NCBI RefSeq assembly: GCF_002216005.1
Contig: NZ_NIQC01000005.1
Location: forward strand, 47,349 to 111,348
Length of the DNA: 64,000 nt
Direction: 5' to 3'
Source: Natranaerobius trueperi
GTDB taxonomy: Bacteria; Bacillota; Natranaerobiia; Natranaerobiales; Natranaerobiaceae
The notes below the pieces were generated by a model. It did no database searches. It saw only the letters and a program-made list of their open reading frames with translations, and was not told the DNA's origin. Position 1 is the first letter of the stretch; each line of letters opens with the position of its first letter. Shown here piece by piece: positions 43,258 to 53,221 of the stretch. The position numbers were made by a program, and so were the translations under genes.

Positions 43258-43833
43258 TCAATCAATTAATGTGGTAACAAAAAATAGATGGTACTTTTGT
43301 TTTTCCCTACTCAAAGCCTCATTATTTTCTTTCACTTGCTTTTTTTTCATAAAAGCAATTACATACTCTCTAAACTCTTGCATTTCATCAGGAGTCAACT
43401 GTACTGTTACTGATGAAATACTACCATTCTCTTCATCATTATACTTTTCTCTATTTCTAATATTTGTTAATAAAATACTTTTTGAATATTCAAAAGTAGA
43501 ATGAACTGCCTTTTCTACCTGTGTTTGGTATTCATTTTCAGTGGAGTCATTTATATCTTTTCTTTCAATTTTGAACTTTTTAGCTGACGGCTCATAATAT
43601 GTAGTTGTTGTTCCATTAACTGATTTAGTTTTTATTAATTGAAGTATACCTGAAGACTCTAACTTTTTAATATGATAATGAACTATTTTGGGATCATCTC
43701 CTATGTAATCAGCAATTTCCTTTTCAGTTGCCGGCCTTTCAAGCCGGTAAAATTCAGACAATATTTTAATGCGATAGGGATCTGAATAAGCACTGATTTG
43801 TTCACTTGTATTCAATACTTTGGTTTCAAGCAT
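43258..43833 (-). CDS. ArsR-like winged-helix transcriptional regulator
   Basis: A 191-residue regulator. The winged helix occupies about residues 10-80: SDPYRIKILSEFYRLERPAT, then EKEIADYIGDDPKIVHYHIK as recognition helix and LIKTKSVNGTTTTYYEPSAK as wing. The rest is helical and unlike metal-sensing ArsR proteins; no metal-binding cysteine motif is present. Related proteins regulate transport or stress genes, but the target here is unknown. The start is ATG after GAGGTGATT. Confidence 0.8.
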   Translation of the reverse strand: MLETKVLNTSEQISAYSDPYRIKILSEFYRLERPATEKEIADYIGDDPKIVHYHIKKLESSGILQLIKTKSVNGTTTTYYEPSAKKFKIERKDINDSTENEYQTQVEKAVHSTFEYSKSILLTNIRNREKYNDEENGSISSVTVQLTPDEMQEFREYVIAFMKKKQVKENNEALSREKQKYHLFFVTTLID

Positions 43834-43918
43834 CTAATCACCTCACATTATTTATACTCCTATTATAATTATGCAAAACAAAATAAATTAGAAATAAAAG
43901 ATTCCGAGGATTTTAAAA

Positions 43919-45347
43919 TGTACCCTGTTGAGTAGACACGAAAAAAAGTCTACCTATTAGGGTACTTTTTTGTATAATTAATAAAAAATGAGAGGGAGAA
44001 TTCGAAATGAGTAAAAAACTATTTTACTGAGAAAGAGATTAAAGTACTCTCTGAAAATCATTATGTTAAATCAGTTAGTTCAAAAGGGATCACCTATACA
44101 GAAGAATCTTAAACATATTTTTATTACTGAAAATGAAAAAAGAAAGCTTCCAAGAGAAATATTTGAAGAATGTGGCTTTAATGTAGATATTATAGGGATT
44201 AAAAGGATTAAATCTGCAAGTGAAAGATGGCGTGCAGCTTATCGAAAAAGCTGGACTAAGAGATACAAGATTCAGGAAAGCCTCGCGAAAGAGAACTAAC
44301 GTTAGAGGAGAAAAATGCAAAATTAGAAGCCCAAAAAAACAACTTACTAAAGGCAGAAAATGAACTCCTAAAAAAGATGCGATGGTCAGAAAGGGGGCAA
44401 AAGAAGGACCGGTAATCCTATCTCCTGATCAAAAATTTGTACTCATTCGTTCGATTATAGAAAAATATAAACTACAGAACATGCTAAGCTATTTATGTAA
44501 TTTATCTGGTGTTTCTCGATCTGGTTATTATAATTACTTCTCTGAAAAATCACAACAACGAAAGAGAGAAAAAGAGAAGAAATGCCAAAGTCAAATAGAT
44601 TATCCTAAAAGCTTTTCATTTTAAACGCCGTAAAAAAGTGCACGTCAAATTAAGATGTCTCGCGGGACAATTTAATGTTGTCTATAATTTAAAACGAATT
44701 AGGCGCATTATGAAAAAACACGGTATTACTTGTCCTATTAGTAAAGCAAATCCATATAAACGAATAATGAAAGCTACAAAGGAACATAGAGTGGTACCTA
44801 ATCTTTTAAAACGTGAATTCAAACAAGGAGTTCCAGGGAAGGTTCTTCTAACGGATATTACTTATTTGTATTACAACAAAGGAAAAAAAGCTTATTTATC
44901 AACTATAAAGAATGGTTCTACAGGTGAGGTATTAGCCGATCGGCTAACTATTGATTCAGCCACAGACACCCTTAAAAAACTAAAAAAGAATACTTACTTT
45001 AAGAAAGCAGAGGATGCCTTGATTCATTCGGATCAAGGAGTTCATTATACTCATCCAGAGTTTCAAAAAGCGGTAAAGAAACTTAAACTACACCAATCTA
45101 TGTCTAGGAAAGGAAATTGTTGGGACAATGCTCCGCAAGAATCATTCTTCGGACATCTTAAAGATGAAGCCAGTATTAAGACATGTACAACTTTAAAAGA
45201 CTTAAAACAAGAAATAAAGCAATATATGAGCTATTACAATAACTATCGATACAATGGAATCTAAAAAAGATGACCCCTGTTCAATACAGAGATCATCTTC
45301 TGATATCAGCCTAGGCCTTTTTAAAATTGTCCTTTACAACGGGTACA
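43919..45347 (+). mobile_element. Decayed IS3-family (IS150-like) insertion sequence
   Basis: The ends are inverted repeats that both begin TGTACCC: TGTACCCTGTTGAGTAGACA at 43919 and, on the minus strand, TGTACCCGTTGTAAAGGACA at 45347. Between them are an orfA/orfB pair typical of IS3. A terminator-like hairpin (about 43940-43971) follows the left end. No clear target duplication was seen. The transposase genes are broken, so the copy cannot move by itself. Confidence 0.85.
44007..45314 (+). pseudogene. IS3-family transposase OrfA/OrfB, broken by several frameshifts
   Basis: OrfA pieces read TEKEIKVLSENHYVKSVSSK, ERWRAAYRKS and, in another frame, ERELTLEEKNAKLEAQKN (the coiled-coil end). OrfB pieces read VLIRSIIEKYKLQNMLSYLC and then the DDE domain: first Asp in VLLTDITYLYY, second in IHSDQGVHYTHP, and the Glu region ESFFGHLKDEASI. 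At least five frame changes are needed, at about 44024, 44110, 44270, 44620 and 45255. The last separates YNNYRYNG from LKKMTPVQYRDHLL. OrfB would normally be made by programmed frameshifting. Confidence 0.85.
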
Positions 45348-45369
45348 CTTCATTTGTCCTCGGAATCTT

Positions 45370-46803
45370 TTATTTCTTCTTTCCTCTTCCACCACTTTGT
45401 TTAGAATAGTTACCTTTATTAGAAAACTTTTTACCAGGTCTATTATTTTTGTTTGTCTTTTTACGTTTTGGTTTACCTTTAACTACAGGAGCTTCTTCAG
45501 TTAATTTCACATCTGTATCTTCTGCTTCTTCAGTAAGTAACCTTAATGCACCTGCAACAAGACTGATTGAGTCATTTTCTGTAAGCAGCTCTTCTGCTAA
45601 TTTTTGATGTTGTAGTGTTTCTTTATGGTTAACTGAACTTAAAAGTTTTTGTATTGCTTTTTGTTGTTTCCCTTCTAGAACTTCTCCCATGGTTGGTGTA
45701 GGTTTTTTAGGTATTTTTCTTTTAATTACTCTCTCAATTAAATTCAATTGGCCCTGCTCTCTAGGAGTTATCATTGTAACTGCTTCTCCTGATTCACCTG
45801 CTCTTCCAGTTCGACCAATTCGGTGTACATAGCTATCTGTATCTTGAGGTATATCAAAATTATAGATATGAGTTACACCAGTAACATCTAAACCTCTAGA
45901 AGCTACATCAGTTGCAACTAACATTTCAGTATTTCCTTTACGGAAATTTCTAATAACGCTATCTCGTTTTGCTTGAGACATATCTCCATGAATACCATCA
46001 GCTGAGTAACCTCGAGTGTTTAATGCTTTACTTAATTCATCAACTCTTCTTTTGGTTCTACCAAAGACGATTGATTTTTCAGGAGACTGTATATCTACCA
46101 AACGACAAAAAACATTGAATTTGTCCCTTTCCTGAACTTCTATATAGCTTTGATCTATACTTGGAACTGTAAGATCCTTTGTTTTTGTTCTAACAACTTC
46201 TGGACTTTTCATAAATTTTTCTGCTAATCTCTTAATACGATCTGGCATAGTAGCAGAAAACATTAAAGTTTGTCTAGTTTCTGGAGTAGATGCTAATATA
46301 GTTTCGATATCTTCAATAAAACCCATATTTAACATTTCGTCAGCTTCGTCTAATGTTACCATTTCTAGTTCTTCTAATCTAATGGTTTTTCTTCTCATAT
46401 GATCCATTAGACGCCCTGGAGTCCCCACGATTATTTGGGGTCTTTTTTTAAGGGCCTTAATTTGTCGATCAATACTCTGGCCTCCATATACAGGTAAAGA
46501 GCGAATCCCCTTAAATTGTCCTAAATTATTGATTTCCTCGGCGACCTGAATTGCAAGTTCACGAGTAGGTGTTACAACTAACCCTTTAGTTTGTTTACTT
46601 TTCTCTTCTGTAATCTTTTCAACAAGCGGTATGCCAAATGCAGCAGTTTTTCCAGTACCAGTTTGTGCTTGACCTATTATATCTTGTCCCTTCATCACAA
46701 GAGGTATAGTATGCTCCTGAATCGGTGTTGTTTCTTCAAATCCCATATTTGAAGTTGCCTTAATAACAGATTGACTAAGGCCTAAATCATTAAACTTCGT
46801 CAT
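45370..46803 (-). CDS. DEAD-box ATP-dependent RNA helicase, CshA-like
   Basis: A 477-residue RNA helicase used in cold adaptation, ribosome assembly or mRNA decay. The Q motif is near residue 29 (TTPIQEHTI), Walker A AQTGTGKT at 46-53, then TPTRELA, the DEAD box [16 protein letters not shown], and the C-terminal [11 protein letters not shown] basic tail ([19 protein letters not shown]) ends the protein as in CshA. The start is ATG 46803 after AAAGGGGC, not the longer upstream frame. The leader carries a strong hairpin directly at the transcription start. Confidence 0.93.
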   Translation of the reverse strand: MTKFNDLGLSQSVIKATSNMGFEETTPIQEHTIPLVMKGQDIIGQAQTGTGKTAAFGIPLVEKITEEKSKQTKGLVVTPTRELAIQVAEEINNLGQFKGIRSLPVYGGQSIDRQIKALKKRPQIIVGTPGRLMDHMRRKTIRLEELEMVTLDEADEMLNMGFIEDIETILASTPETRQTLMFSATMPDRIKRLAEKFMKSPEVVRTKTKDLTVPSIDQSYIEVQERDKFNVFCRLVDIQSPEKSIVFGRTKRRVDELSKALNTRGYSADGIHGDMSQAKRDSVIRNFRKGNTEMLVATDVASRGLDVTGVTHIYNFDIPQDTDSYVHRIGRTGRAGESGEAVTMITPREQGQLNLIERVIKRKIPKKPTPTMGEVLEGKQQKAIQKLLSSVNHKETLQHQKLAEELLTENDSISLVAGALRLLTEEAEDTDVKLTEEAPVVKGKPKRKKTNKNNRPGKKFSNKGNYSKQSGGRGKKK

Positions 46804-46866
46804 TGCTTTGTTGCCCCTTTCATACATTTCTTTATAATTAGTATACACATAGTATACACAAAAAGG

Positions 46867-46908
46867 CAGAGTTTTACTTACAAAGCCCACTGTAAGTAAA
46901 GCTCTGCA
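46867..46908 (-). promoter_or_regulatory. 16-bp hairpin at the 5' end of the helicase leader
   Basis: GCAGAGTTTTACTTAC (46867-46882) pairs with GTAAGTAAAGCTCTGC (46893-46908), with one G-U pair in RNA and a 10-base loop. On the minus strand it starts within a few bases of the predicted transcription start and is followed by CTTTTTGTG. It could stabilise the 5' end, act as an attenuator or sense cold. Confidence 0.75.
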
Positions 46909-46917
46909 TCTCAATAA

Positions 46918-46946
46918 TATTAACACACAATCCAAGATTTCACAAG
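46918..46946 (-). promoter_or_regulatory. Sigma-A promoter of the helicase gene
   Basis: On the minus strand TTGTGA (46941-46946 on +), a 17-base spacer and TAATAT (46918-46923). Transcription should start near 46911, giving a leader of about 108 bases. Further upstream, to 47235, I see no intact gene; a short minus-strand open piece (EEVNWLKKELNHDNVRKEQL) may be a scrap of a lost gene. Confidence 0.75.
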
Positions 46947-47235
46947 TTTTTTACAATTGATGACCGTGTCAACCCACTGTAGCTTAAAAGAGAAAACTCA
47001 ACCCCCCCTCAAATAACCTAATGTTGTTCAAGCCTTTGGTATCCGTTCTAGTCAAGTTGTTCTTTCCGTACATTATCATGATTCAATTCTTTTTTTAACC
47101 AGTTAACTTCTTCTGTGGCTTTAATACAACACTATAGTAGCTACATACTAGCTCTGATTTACTAGGAGCAACACGCAATTGTGTTGTTATTACCCTTCTT
47201 TCCTGCTAACCAAAAAATCCTACAGTATTTTTACA

Positions 47236-47796
47236 CTAATACAAATGATATACTTTTTTTATTGTTTTATCATCATTAGAAATAATTTGGACTTTATTTT
47301 CTTCAGTATCTATCAAACCTATTGTCGGTACTTTATCTTCGGTTTTTGGGATTGAAGGGGATCCTGGGTTTATTAATAATATTCCTTCAACCTCTTTTAT
47401 CACTGGTATATGTGTATGACCAGTAATAACACATTTTACGTTATAGTCTTTCGCGAGCTGAACTAAGTCGATCTCATTATAATCTTCTCCATGTAATAAC
47501 AAAATATTAAGATTATCTAAATTAGTATGAAAAAAAGGTGATAAAATTGGTTTATTTAAAACCATTTGATCAACTTTTGAATCACAATTACCCTGAACCA
47601 TATATATTGGTTGTTCTAAGTTATTAAGTATATGAGACAATTTTTGTGGATCATAACCATCAGGAAGTGGATTTCTCGGACCGTGGTATAAAATATCACC
47701 TCCATGCAATATCACATCACAATTTTTAAGTATAGCTTCAGCTTTTTCAAAAGCTATTGAACTACCATGCGTATCACTAATCAATCCTATTTTCAT
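47236..47796 (-). CDS. YfcE/MJ0936-family metallophosphoesterase
   Basis: A 186-residue phosphodiesterase of the calcineurin-like fold. Metal ligands are visible: the N-terminal GLISDTHGS, HGGDILYHGP, VQGNCDSKVD, LLHGEDYN and CVITGHTHIP. These proteins need Mn2+ and cleave artificial phosphodiesters; the physiological substrate is unknown. The start is ATG eight bases after AGGAGG. It is transcribed away from degV, with which it shares the region upstream. Confidence 0.92.
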   Translation of the reverse strand: MKIGLISDTHGSSIAFEKAEAILKNCDVILHGGDILYHGPRNPLPDGYDPQKLSHILNNLEQPIYMVQGNCDSKVDQMVLNKPILSPFFHTNLDNLNILLLHGEDYNEIDLVQLAKDYNVKCVITGHTHIPVIKEVEGILLINPGSPSIPKTEDKVPTIGLIDTEENKVQIISNDDKTIKKVYHLY

Positions 47797-47871
47797 TTTT
47801 TTACACCTCCTACTATGATATTCAATATATTTTAATCTTCTATCACCAAAGGGACTTTACCTTCTAAATTT

Positions 47872-47901
47872 TTGCAGTCTTACGATATTTTATTGTATAA
47901 T
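47872..47901 (+). promoter_or_regulatory. Promoter of the degV gene
   Basis: TTGCAG (47872-47877), an 18-base spacer and TATAAT (47896-47901), then about 65 bases to the start codon. Confidence 0.75.
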
Positions 47902-47966
47902 ATCATCAGAACTTTTAGAAAACTGCAGTTTGAGTGAAATATATATATATATAAGGAGGGTAAGCT

Positions 47967-48812
47967 ATGAATAAAACTGCACTAGTAACCGATAGTACAG
48001 CAGATATTCCAATAGAATTACAAGAAAAGTATAACATCCATATTATTCCTTTATCTGTTATTCATGGAGATGTTGAGTATCAAGAAGGAATAGATATTAC
48101 TTCTGAGAACTTTTATGATTTACTAAATAGTTCAGATATATTCCCTAAATCTTCGCAGCCTTCACCTAAGGACTTTGATGATTTATATAGTAAGCTTTTA
48201 AAAGACCATGATGAAGTTCTTTCTATTCATCTTTCATCTGGCTTAAGTGGCACTATTAATGCTGCTTTTCAATCAAGCAAAAATTTCGAAGACAAGGTGA
48301 CAGTTTTTGATTCAGAATCTATTAGTTTAGGGATAGGGCTTCAAGTAATTGAAGCGAGTAAAAAGATACAAGAAGGTTGGAACACAAATGAAATAGTAGA
48401 TTTTTTAAGTAATATCAAAGACAATATTGAATTACTTTTCACCTTAGATACTCTAGAATATTTATATAAAGGTGGTAGAATAAATAAAGTATCAAATTTA
48501 ATGGGTTCATTATTAGATATCAAACCAATAGTTACAGTAAAAGAAGGAAAGTTCTTTCCTTTTGGAAAAGCGAGAAGACAACAATCAGCTCTTTCAAAAA
48601 TCGTTACTAGTTTCGAAAATTTTGCTAAAGAAAAGACACCTATTAAACTTGCAGTAGCACACGGAAAGGGTTCTAAAGCTGCTAAACAGTTAAAAGAAAT
48701 GTTAGAAGAGAGAATAGGAATTAAAGCAGAGATTTATTCCACTATAGGTCCAGTAGTCGGTGTACATACAGGTCCCGGAACCGTGGGAGCTGCAATCTTA
48801 TATGAAGAATAA
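47967..48812 (+). CDS. DegV-family fatty-acid-binding protein
   Basis: A 281-residue DegV protein (also called FakB), which binds a fatty acid for phosphorylation by FakA. Family marks are the N-terminal ALVTDSTADIP, the acyl-contacting SSQPSPKDF, LSSGLSGTINAA, YLYKGGRINK and the C-terminal VGVHTGPGTVGA. The length is normal. The start is ATG after AAGGAGGG. FakA is not in the window. A strong bidirectional terminator follows. Confidence 0.93.
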   Translation: MNKTALVTDSTADIPIELQEKYNIHIIPLSVIHGDVEYQEGIDITSENFYDLLNSSDIFPKSSQPSPKDFDDLYSKLLKDHDEVLSIHLSSGLSGTINAAFQSSKNFEDKVTVFDSESISLGIGLQVIEASKKIQEGWNTNEIVDFLSNIKDNIELLFTLDTLEYLYKGGRINKVSNLMGSLLDIKPIVTVKEGKFFPFGKARRQQSALSKIVTSFENFAKEKTPIKLAVAHGKGSKAAKQLKEMLEERIGIKAEIYSTIGPVVGVHTGPGTVGAAILYEE

Positions 48813-48840
48813 ATAAAATCCCCATTTGGGGATTTTATTT
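48811..48840. terminator. Bidirectional terminator between degV and malic enzyme genes
   Basis: A perfect 13-bp stem, AAATAAAATCCCC (48811-48823) with GGGGATTTTATTT (48828-48840), overlaps the stop codon of the malic enzyme gene. Confidence 0.85.
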
Positions 48841-50031
48841 ATATGTTTCAGGTATAGGTTTTCTATTAATTCCTGATTCAACTGCCGCTTTCGCTACTTC
48901 TTTTGCTACTTGTTTTGCCACTACTTTGTTAAATGGATCTGGTATAACATAATCTGAATTTAGGTCTTTTTCATTGATAATTTCAGCAATAGCATAAGCA
49001 GCTGCTATTTTCATTTTTTCATTAATATCTGTTGCTTGTACATCTAACGCTCCTCTAAAGATACCAGGAAAAGCCAGTACATTATTTATTTGGTTCGGAA
49101 AATCACTTCTACCGGTACCGACAACTTTAGCCCCTCCTAGCTTAGCTTCATCTGGATATATTTCAGGAATAGGATTTGCCATAGCAAAAACTATCGGATC
49201 TTCGTTCATTAAAGAAACCATCTCTTTATTAATTGTCTCTGGTTTAGAAACCCCTAAAAAAACATCACTTCCTTGAAGGGCATCAGATAAATCACCAGTT
49301 ATATTTTGTTTATTTGTTATTTCAACCAACTCTTCTTTTACCCAATTCATCCCATCTTGTCTATCTTTATAAATTACTCCTCTAGAATCACATATAATTA
49401 CATCGTTTACTTGTAAATCTAAGAATAATTTTGCTATTGCTACTCCACTAGCACCTGCGCCATTAACAACTACTTTTATATCTTCTAACTTTTTATTAAC
49501 AGTCTTTAATGCATTTAAAACACCAGCAGCAGCCACAACTGCAGTTCCATGTTGATCATCATGGAATATAGGTAAATCAGTCTCTTCTTTTAATCGTCTT
49601 TCTATTTCAAAACATCGTGGAGCACTAATATCTTCTAAATTAATGCCTCCCCATGTAGGTGCCATTAATTTAACAGTCTTTACAATATCATCTACATCAT
49701 TTGTTTCTAAACAAATAGGAAATCCATCCACTCCTGCAAATTCTTTAAATAAAACTGCTTTTCCTTCCATTACAGGCATAGATGCTTCAGGACCTATGTC
49801 ACCTAATCCCAAAACAGCAGACCCATCTGTCACTACAGCTACTAAATTATTTCTTGATGTATACTCCCATGAATTTTCTTTATCTTTATTTATTTCTTTA
49901 CAGGCTTCTGCAACTCCAGGGGTATACGCAAGTGCAAGGTCTTCATTGTTTTTTACAGAAACTTTACTGTTTACCTCAATCTTACCAGAATTTTCTTTGT
50001 GAGCTTTTAGTGCTTGTTCTTTAAAGTTCAA
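48835..50031 (-). CDS. NAD(P)-dependent malic enzyme
   Basis: A 398-residue short malic enzyme that oxidatively decarboxylates malate to pyruvate. The catalytic tyrosine is in ALAYTPGVAEACKEI and the lysine in PVMEGKAVLFKEF. The metal site includes CFEIERRL and FHDDQHGTAVV, and the nucleotide fold is VVNGAGASGVAIAKLF. It is the short form without the C-terminal phosphotransacetylase-like domain. It may help connect C4 acids with the PycB-type carboxyltransferase at 56.7 kb. The start is TTG after AAGGAGTG. Confidence 0.93.
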   Translation of the reverse strand: MNFKEQALKAHKENSGKIEVNSKVSVKNNEDLALAYTPGVAEACKEINKDKENSWEYTSRNNLVAVVTDGSAVLGLGDIGPEASMPVMEGKAVLFKEFAGVDGFPICLETNDVDDIVKTVKLMAPTWGGINLEDISAPRCFEIERRLKEETDLPIFHDDQHGTAVVAAAGVLNALKTVNKKLEDIKVVVNGAGASGVAIAKLFLDLQVNDVIICDSRGVIYKDRQDGMNWVKEELVEITNKQNITGDLSDALQGSDVFLGVSKPETINKEMVSLMNEDPIVFAMANPIPEIYPDEAKLGGAKVVGTGRSDFPNQINNVLAFPGIFRGALDVQATDINEKMKIAAAYAIAEIINEKDLNSDYVIPDPFNKVVAKQVAKEVAKAAVESGINRKPIPETYK

Positions 50032-50203
50032 TGGTTACACTCCTTCTTAATTTTTTCCATGTACTATAAAGATTAACATTAATCTTGACAATAGACAAAT
50101 TTTCTTTATTGAAAGTCATGACAATTTTTAGTCTATGAAATAAAACTCAGCAATCGTGAATTTTTCAATACGCTAAAATTCAGGCAGTAATTCGAAGTGT
50201 TTG

Positions 50204-50232
50204 TTGACAAAAATTCGGCTTTAGTTTATTAT
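50204..50232 (+). promoter_or_regulatory. Promoter of the yfcC-like gene
   Basis: TTGACA (50204-50209), a 17-base spacer and TATTAT (50227-50232), 78 bases before the start codon. Confidence 0.8.
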
Positions 50233-50309
50233 AAGAATTGTTCAATATGAGTTAGCTTTAATAACCTAACAAGAAATTAATTTTATATAATAACAAAGGA
50301 GTGTAAAAA

Positions 50310-51692
50310 ATGAAAAGAGTACCACATGTATATGCTTTACTATTTTTAGTTATTATTTTTGCTGCATTATTAACTTATGTAGTACCTGCCGGAACATATG
50401 AGCGTTTTGAAGATGAAGAAACAGGACGTACCTTAGTAGACGCAGATTCTTTTGAATTTGTAGATTCTAATCCCTCCGGGATTATGGATGTATTTGAAGC
50501 AGTACAATTAGGCTTGGTTGAATCTGCAGATATTGTTTTCTTTATTTTCGTAGTTGGTGGAGCTTTTGGAATTATTAGAGGAACTGGGGCAATTGATGCT
50601 GGATTAGGTCTTGCTGTTAATAAGTTTCAAGGTAGAGAAAAACTTTTGTTCCCAGCATTAATTTTAATTTTCTCTATTGGTGGAGGTACTTTTGGATTAG
50701 CAGAAGAAACTATCCCATTTATTCCAATAGCAGTTTTACTATGTAGACAATTAGGTTATGATGCAATGGTTGGATTAGCTATCGTCTCAGTTGGTGCCCG
50801 TGTGGGCTTTGCAGCCGGGTTAATGAATCCATTTACTATTGGGGTTGCACAAGGAATTGCAGAACTTCCAATGTTTTCAGGATTGTTATTCAGAATAGTT
50901 GTGTACCTATTACTTTTAATAGCATCTATTTGGTATGTTAATAGATATGCTAAAAAGGTTAAAGAAGATCCAACACAAAGTTATGTTCATGATCTTGAAC
51001 AACAAAGTTTAGAAACTATGGATAGTTCTAATATACCTGATTTTAATAAAACACATGGTGCTGTTCTTATTACTGTTATTATTGGTTTTTCCACGATGAT
51101 CTTTGGTGTCTTTCAGCATGGATGGTATATTAATGAAATATCTTCAATCTTCTTAGCAACAGGAATAATAGCTGGTTTAGTAGGTTCACTTGGGATGAAT
51201 GGTGTAGCCAACAAATTCGTAGATGGTGCTCGTGAATTAACTTTAGGAGCTTTAGTTGTTGGTGTAGCAAGAGGAATTTTAGTTGTAATGGAAGATGGCC
51301 AAATTATTGACACTATAATTTATTCTGCAGGAGTTACCCTAGAAACAATGCCCCGAGTATTAGCTGCTAATGGTATGTTTGCTTTTCAATGGATTTTGAA
51401 TATCTTTATTCCTTCAGGAAGTGGCCAAGCAGCAACAACTATGCCTATAATGACACCTATTGCTGATCTAGCGGATGTATCTAGACAAACGGCTGTTTTA
51501 GCATACCATTATGGAGACGGATTCACCAATCTCATTACTCCAACTGGTGGAACCTTAATGGCCAGTTTAGCTATGGCTAACATTCCATTCGAACGTTATT
51601 TCAAGTGGGTATTACCTTTATTAGGTATTTGGACAGTGATTGGTATATCTGCAGTAACTATAGCTACATTAATTGACTTCGGCCCATTTTAA
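50310..51692 (+). CDS. yfcC: YfcC-family transporter (DcuC/C4-dicarboxylate carrier-like)
   Basis: A 460-residue membrane protein of the YfcC family with about 11-12 helices. The N-terminal VPHVYALLFLVIIFAALLTY and VPAGTYER, the segments GGAFGIIRGTGAIDAGLG and GGTFGLAEETIPFIP, and IPSGSGQAATTMPIM are diagnostic. Members are annotated as C4-dicarboxylate carriers or as basic amino acid antiporters, so the substrate is unclear. In a proline/amino-acid-fermenting cell an amino acid or dicarboxylate role fits equally. The start is ATG after AAAGGAGTG. It has its own promoter and terminator. Confidence 0.88.
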   Translation: MKRVPHVYALLFLVIIFAALLTYVVPAGTYERFEDEETGRTLVDADSFEFVDSNPSGIMDVFEAVQLGLVESADIVFFIFVVGGAFGIIRGTGAIDAGLGLAVNKFQGREKLLFPALILIFSIGGGTFGLAEETIPFIPIAVLLCRQLGYDAMVGLAIVSVGARVGFAAGLMNPFTIGVAQGIAELPMFSGLLFRIVVYLLLLIASIWYVNRYAKKVKEDPTQSYVHDLEQQSLETMDSSNIPDFNKTHGAVLITVIIGFSTMIFGVFQHGWYINEISSIFLATGIIAGLVGSLGMNGVANKFVDGARELTLGALVVGVARGILVVMEDGQIIDTIIYSAGVTLETMPRVLAANGMFAFQWILNIFIPSGSGQAATTMPIMTPIADLADVSRQTAVLAYHYGDGFTNLITPTGGTLMASLAMANIPFERYFKWVLPLLGIWTVIGISAVTIATLIDFGPF

Positions 51693-51704
51693 TAGTTCTA
51701 TATT

Positions 51705-51733
51705 AACCGACCTTACATTAGGTCGGTTTTTTT
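51705..51733 (+). terminator. Terminator of the yfcC-like gene
   Basis: AACCGACCT (51705-51713) pairs with AGGTCGGTT (51720-51728), then seven T. Confidence 0.9.
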
Positions 51734-51805
51734 ATGAATTATCTACTACTACTTCAAAATATTTGTTATGATATAATTAACAAATATTTTGCGGGGGGTG
51801 TTTAC

Positions 51806-53221
51806 TTGAATGTAATAACAATAATTTTATCAGCTATACCTATCTTAAACATAATTTTTGTAATCACATTAATTTTTTCAGAAAGACGAAACCCTACTGC
51901 TACTTGGGCATGGTTACTTATCTTAATTACTCTTCCTTTTCTTGGCTTTATCTTATATTTATTTTTTGGATTGACACCAAAAAAAAGACGTATCTTTAAC
52001 AGAAAAACAGCCAAAGATAAAAAACATAAACAAAATATAATTAAAGAAGATCTAAATTGTCAAAGAGAGAAAATTAGCCAAACAGAACAAAAAAATATAA
52101 TTCAATTAAACTCAAATAATGAACGGATACTCTATTCAAAAAATAATGATATTGAACTTTACCACTGTGGAGAGGAAAAGTTTCGTAACTTATTTAAACA
52201 AATTCGTCTTGCTAACCACCATATTCATATATGCTATTACATAATTCGAGATGATAGTTTAGGTAAAGCTTTGGTCAAATCGTTAGCAAAAAAAGCTCGT
52301 GAAGGCGTAGAAGTGCGAGTATTATATGATAGTGTTGGATGTAGAAAGCTCCCTGATGATTTCTTTGATGAACTCAAAGTTTCAGGTGGTAAAATTGCAA
52401 GATTTTATCCCTCATTTCTAGATATCAACTATAGAAATCACCGAAAGATTGTAGTAATTGACGGTAAGATTGGTTTTGTCGGAGGTGCTAATGTAGGACT
52501 AGAATATTTAGGACTTTCTGATAAGTTTGGATTTTGGAGAGACACTCATCTAAAGGTTGTCGGAGAAGCTACTAAATCCTTACAAGAACGATTTCTTTTA
52601 GATTGGAACTTTGCTACTAATGAAAATATATTGTATTCTCCGGAATATTATCCAACTATTAAAAAACGTGGTAATACTGGAATGCAAATTGTAACCAGTG
52701 GTCCTGACTCTTCATCAGAAGAAATTAAAGCATTTTTTCTTAAAATGATTTATTCAGCAGAAAAATCAATCTATCTACAGAGCCCGTATTTCATACCAGA
52801 TGAAAGCATTCTAGAAGCTTTACAAATAGCAGCAAGTTCTGGTGTGGATATAAAGATTGTTATACCCGATAAACCTGACCATCCTTTTGTGTTTTGGGCT
52901 AATAGATCATATCTTGGATTAATGCTTGAGTATGGCGCAGAGGGTTATGTTTATAAAAAAGGATTTTTGCATAGTAAGCTAATAATTATAGATGGACAAA
53001 TAGCATCAGTTGGAACTGCAAATATGGATGTTCGAAGTTTTAAACTAAATTTCGAAATTAATTCTTTCTTATATGATAATAAAATAGCTGGTGAGTTACA
53101 AAAACAATTTTTAAAAGATCTAGACGACTCATCTATGATTACAGAAGAAGATTATAATAAACGTGGAATTTCAACTAAATTTAAGGAATCTGTCTCAAGA
53201 TTATTATCACCAATACTTTAA
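51806..53221 (+). CDS. cls: Cardiolipin synthase
   Basis: A 471-residue bacterial cardiolipin synthase that joins two phosphatidylglycerols. Two N-terminal helices (about residues 3-25 and 35-55; ATWAWLLILITLPFLGFILY) anchor it. Two phospholipase D HKD motifs form the active site: HRKIVVIDGKIGFVGGAN near the middle and HSKLIIIDGQIASVGTAN in the last quarter. The length is normal. The start is TTG 51806 because GGGGGGTG lies five bases upstream; the longer frame from 51734 starts before any such site. Confidence 0.95.
   Translation: MNVITIILSAIPILNIIFVITLIFSERRNPTATWAWLLILITLPFLGFILYLFFGLTPKKRRIFNRKTAKDKKHKQNIIKEDLNCQREKISQTEQKNIIQLNSNNERILYSKNNDIELYHCGEEKFRNLFKQIRLANHHIHICYYIIRDDSLGKALVKSLAKKAREGVEVRVLYDSVGCRKLPDDFFDELKVSGGKIARFYPSFLDINYRNHRKIVVIDGKIGFVGGANVGLEYLGLSDKFGFWRDTHLKVVGEATKSLQERFLLDWNFATNENILYSPEYYPTIKKRGNTGMQIVTSGPDSSSEEIKAFFLKMIYSAEKSIYLQSPYFIPDESILEALQIAASSGVDIKIVIPDKPDHPFVFWANRSYLGLMLEYGAEGYVYKKGFLHSKLIIIDGQIASVGTANMDVRSFKLNFEINSFLYDNKIAGELQKQFLKDLDDSSMITEEDYNKRGISTKFKESVSRLLSPIL

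Larger units (their letters stand above)
43896..45371 (-). terminator. DEAD-box helicase terminator split by an insertion sequence
   Basis: TCCTCGGAATCTTTT (45357-45371) overlaps the helicase stop, and its exact 15-base complement AAAAGATTCCGAGGA lies at 43896-43910, followed on the minus strand by T-rich sequence. Together they form a terminator hairpin whose loop now contains the whole 1.43-kb insertion sequence. Confidence 0.8.

Noticed and set aside
46803..46935. Longer N-terminus of the DEAD-box helicase
   Set aside because: The extra 44 codons overlap the promoter-proximal leader and hairpin, have no ribosome binding site and do not resemble helicases.
51734..51805. Longer N-terminus of cardiolipin synthase
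   Set aside because: The ATG overlaps the preceding terminator and lacks a ribosome binding site; TTG 51806 has an ideal one.
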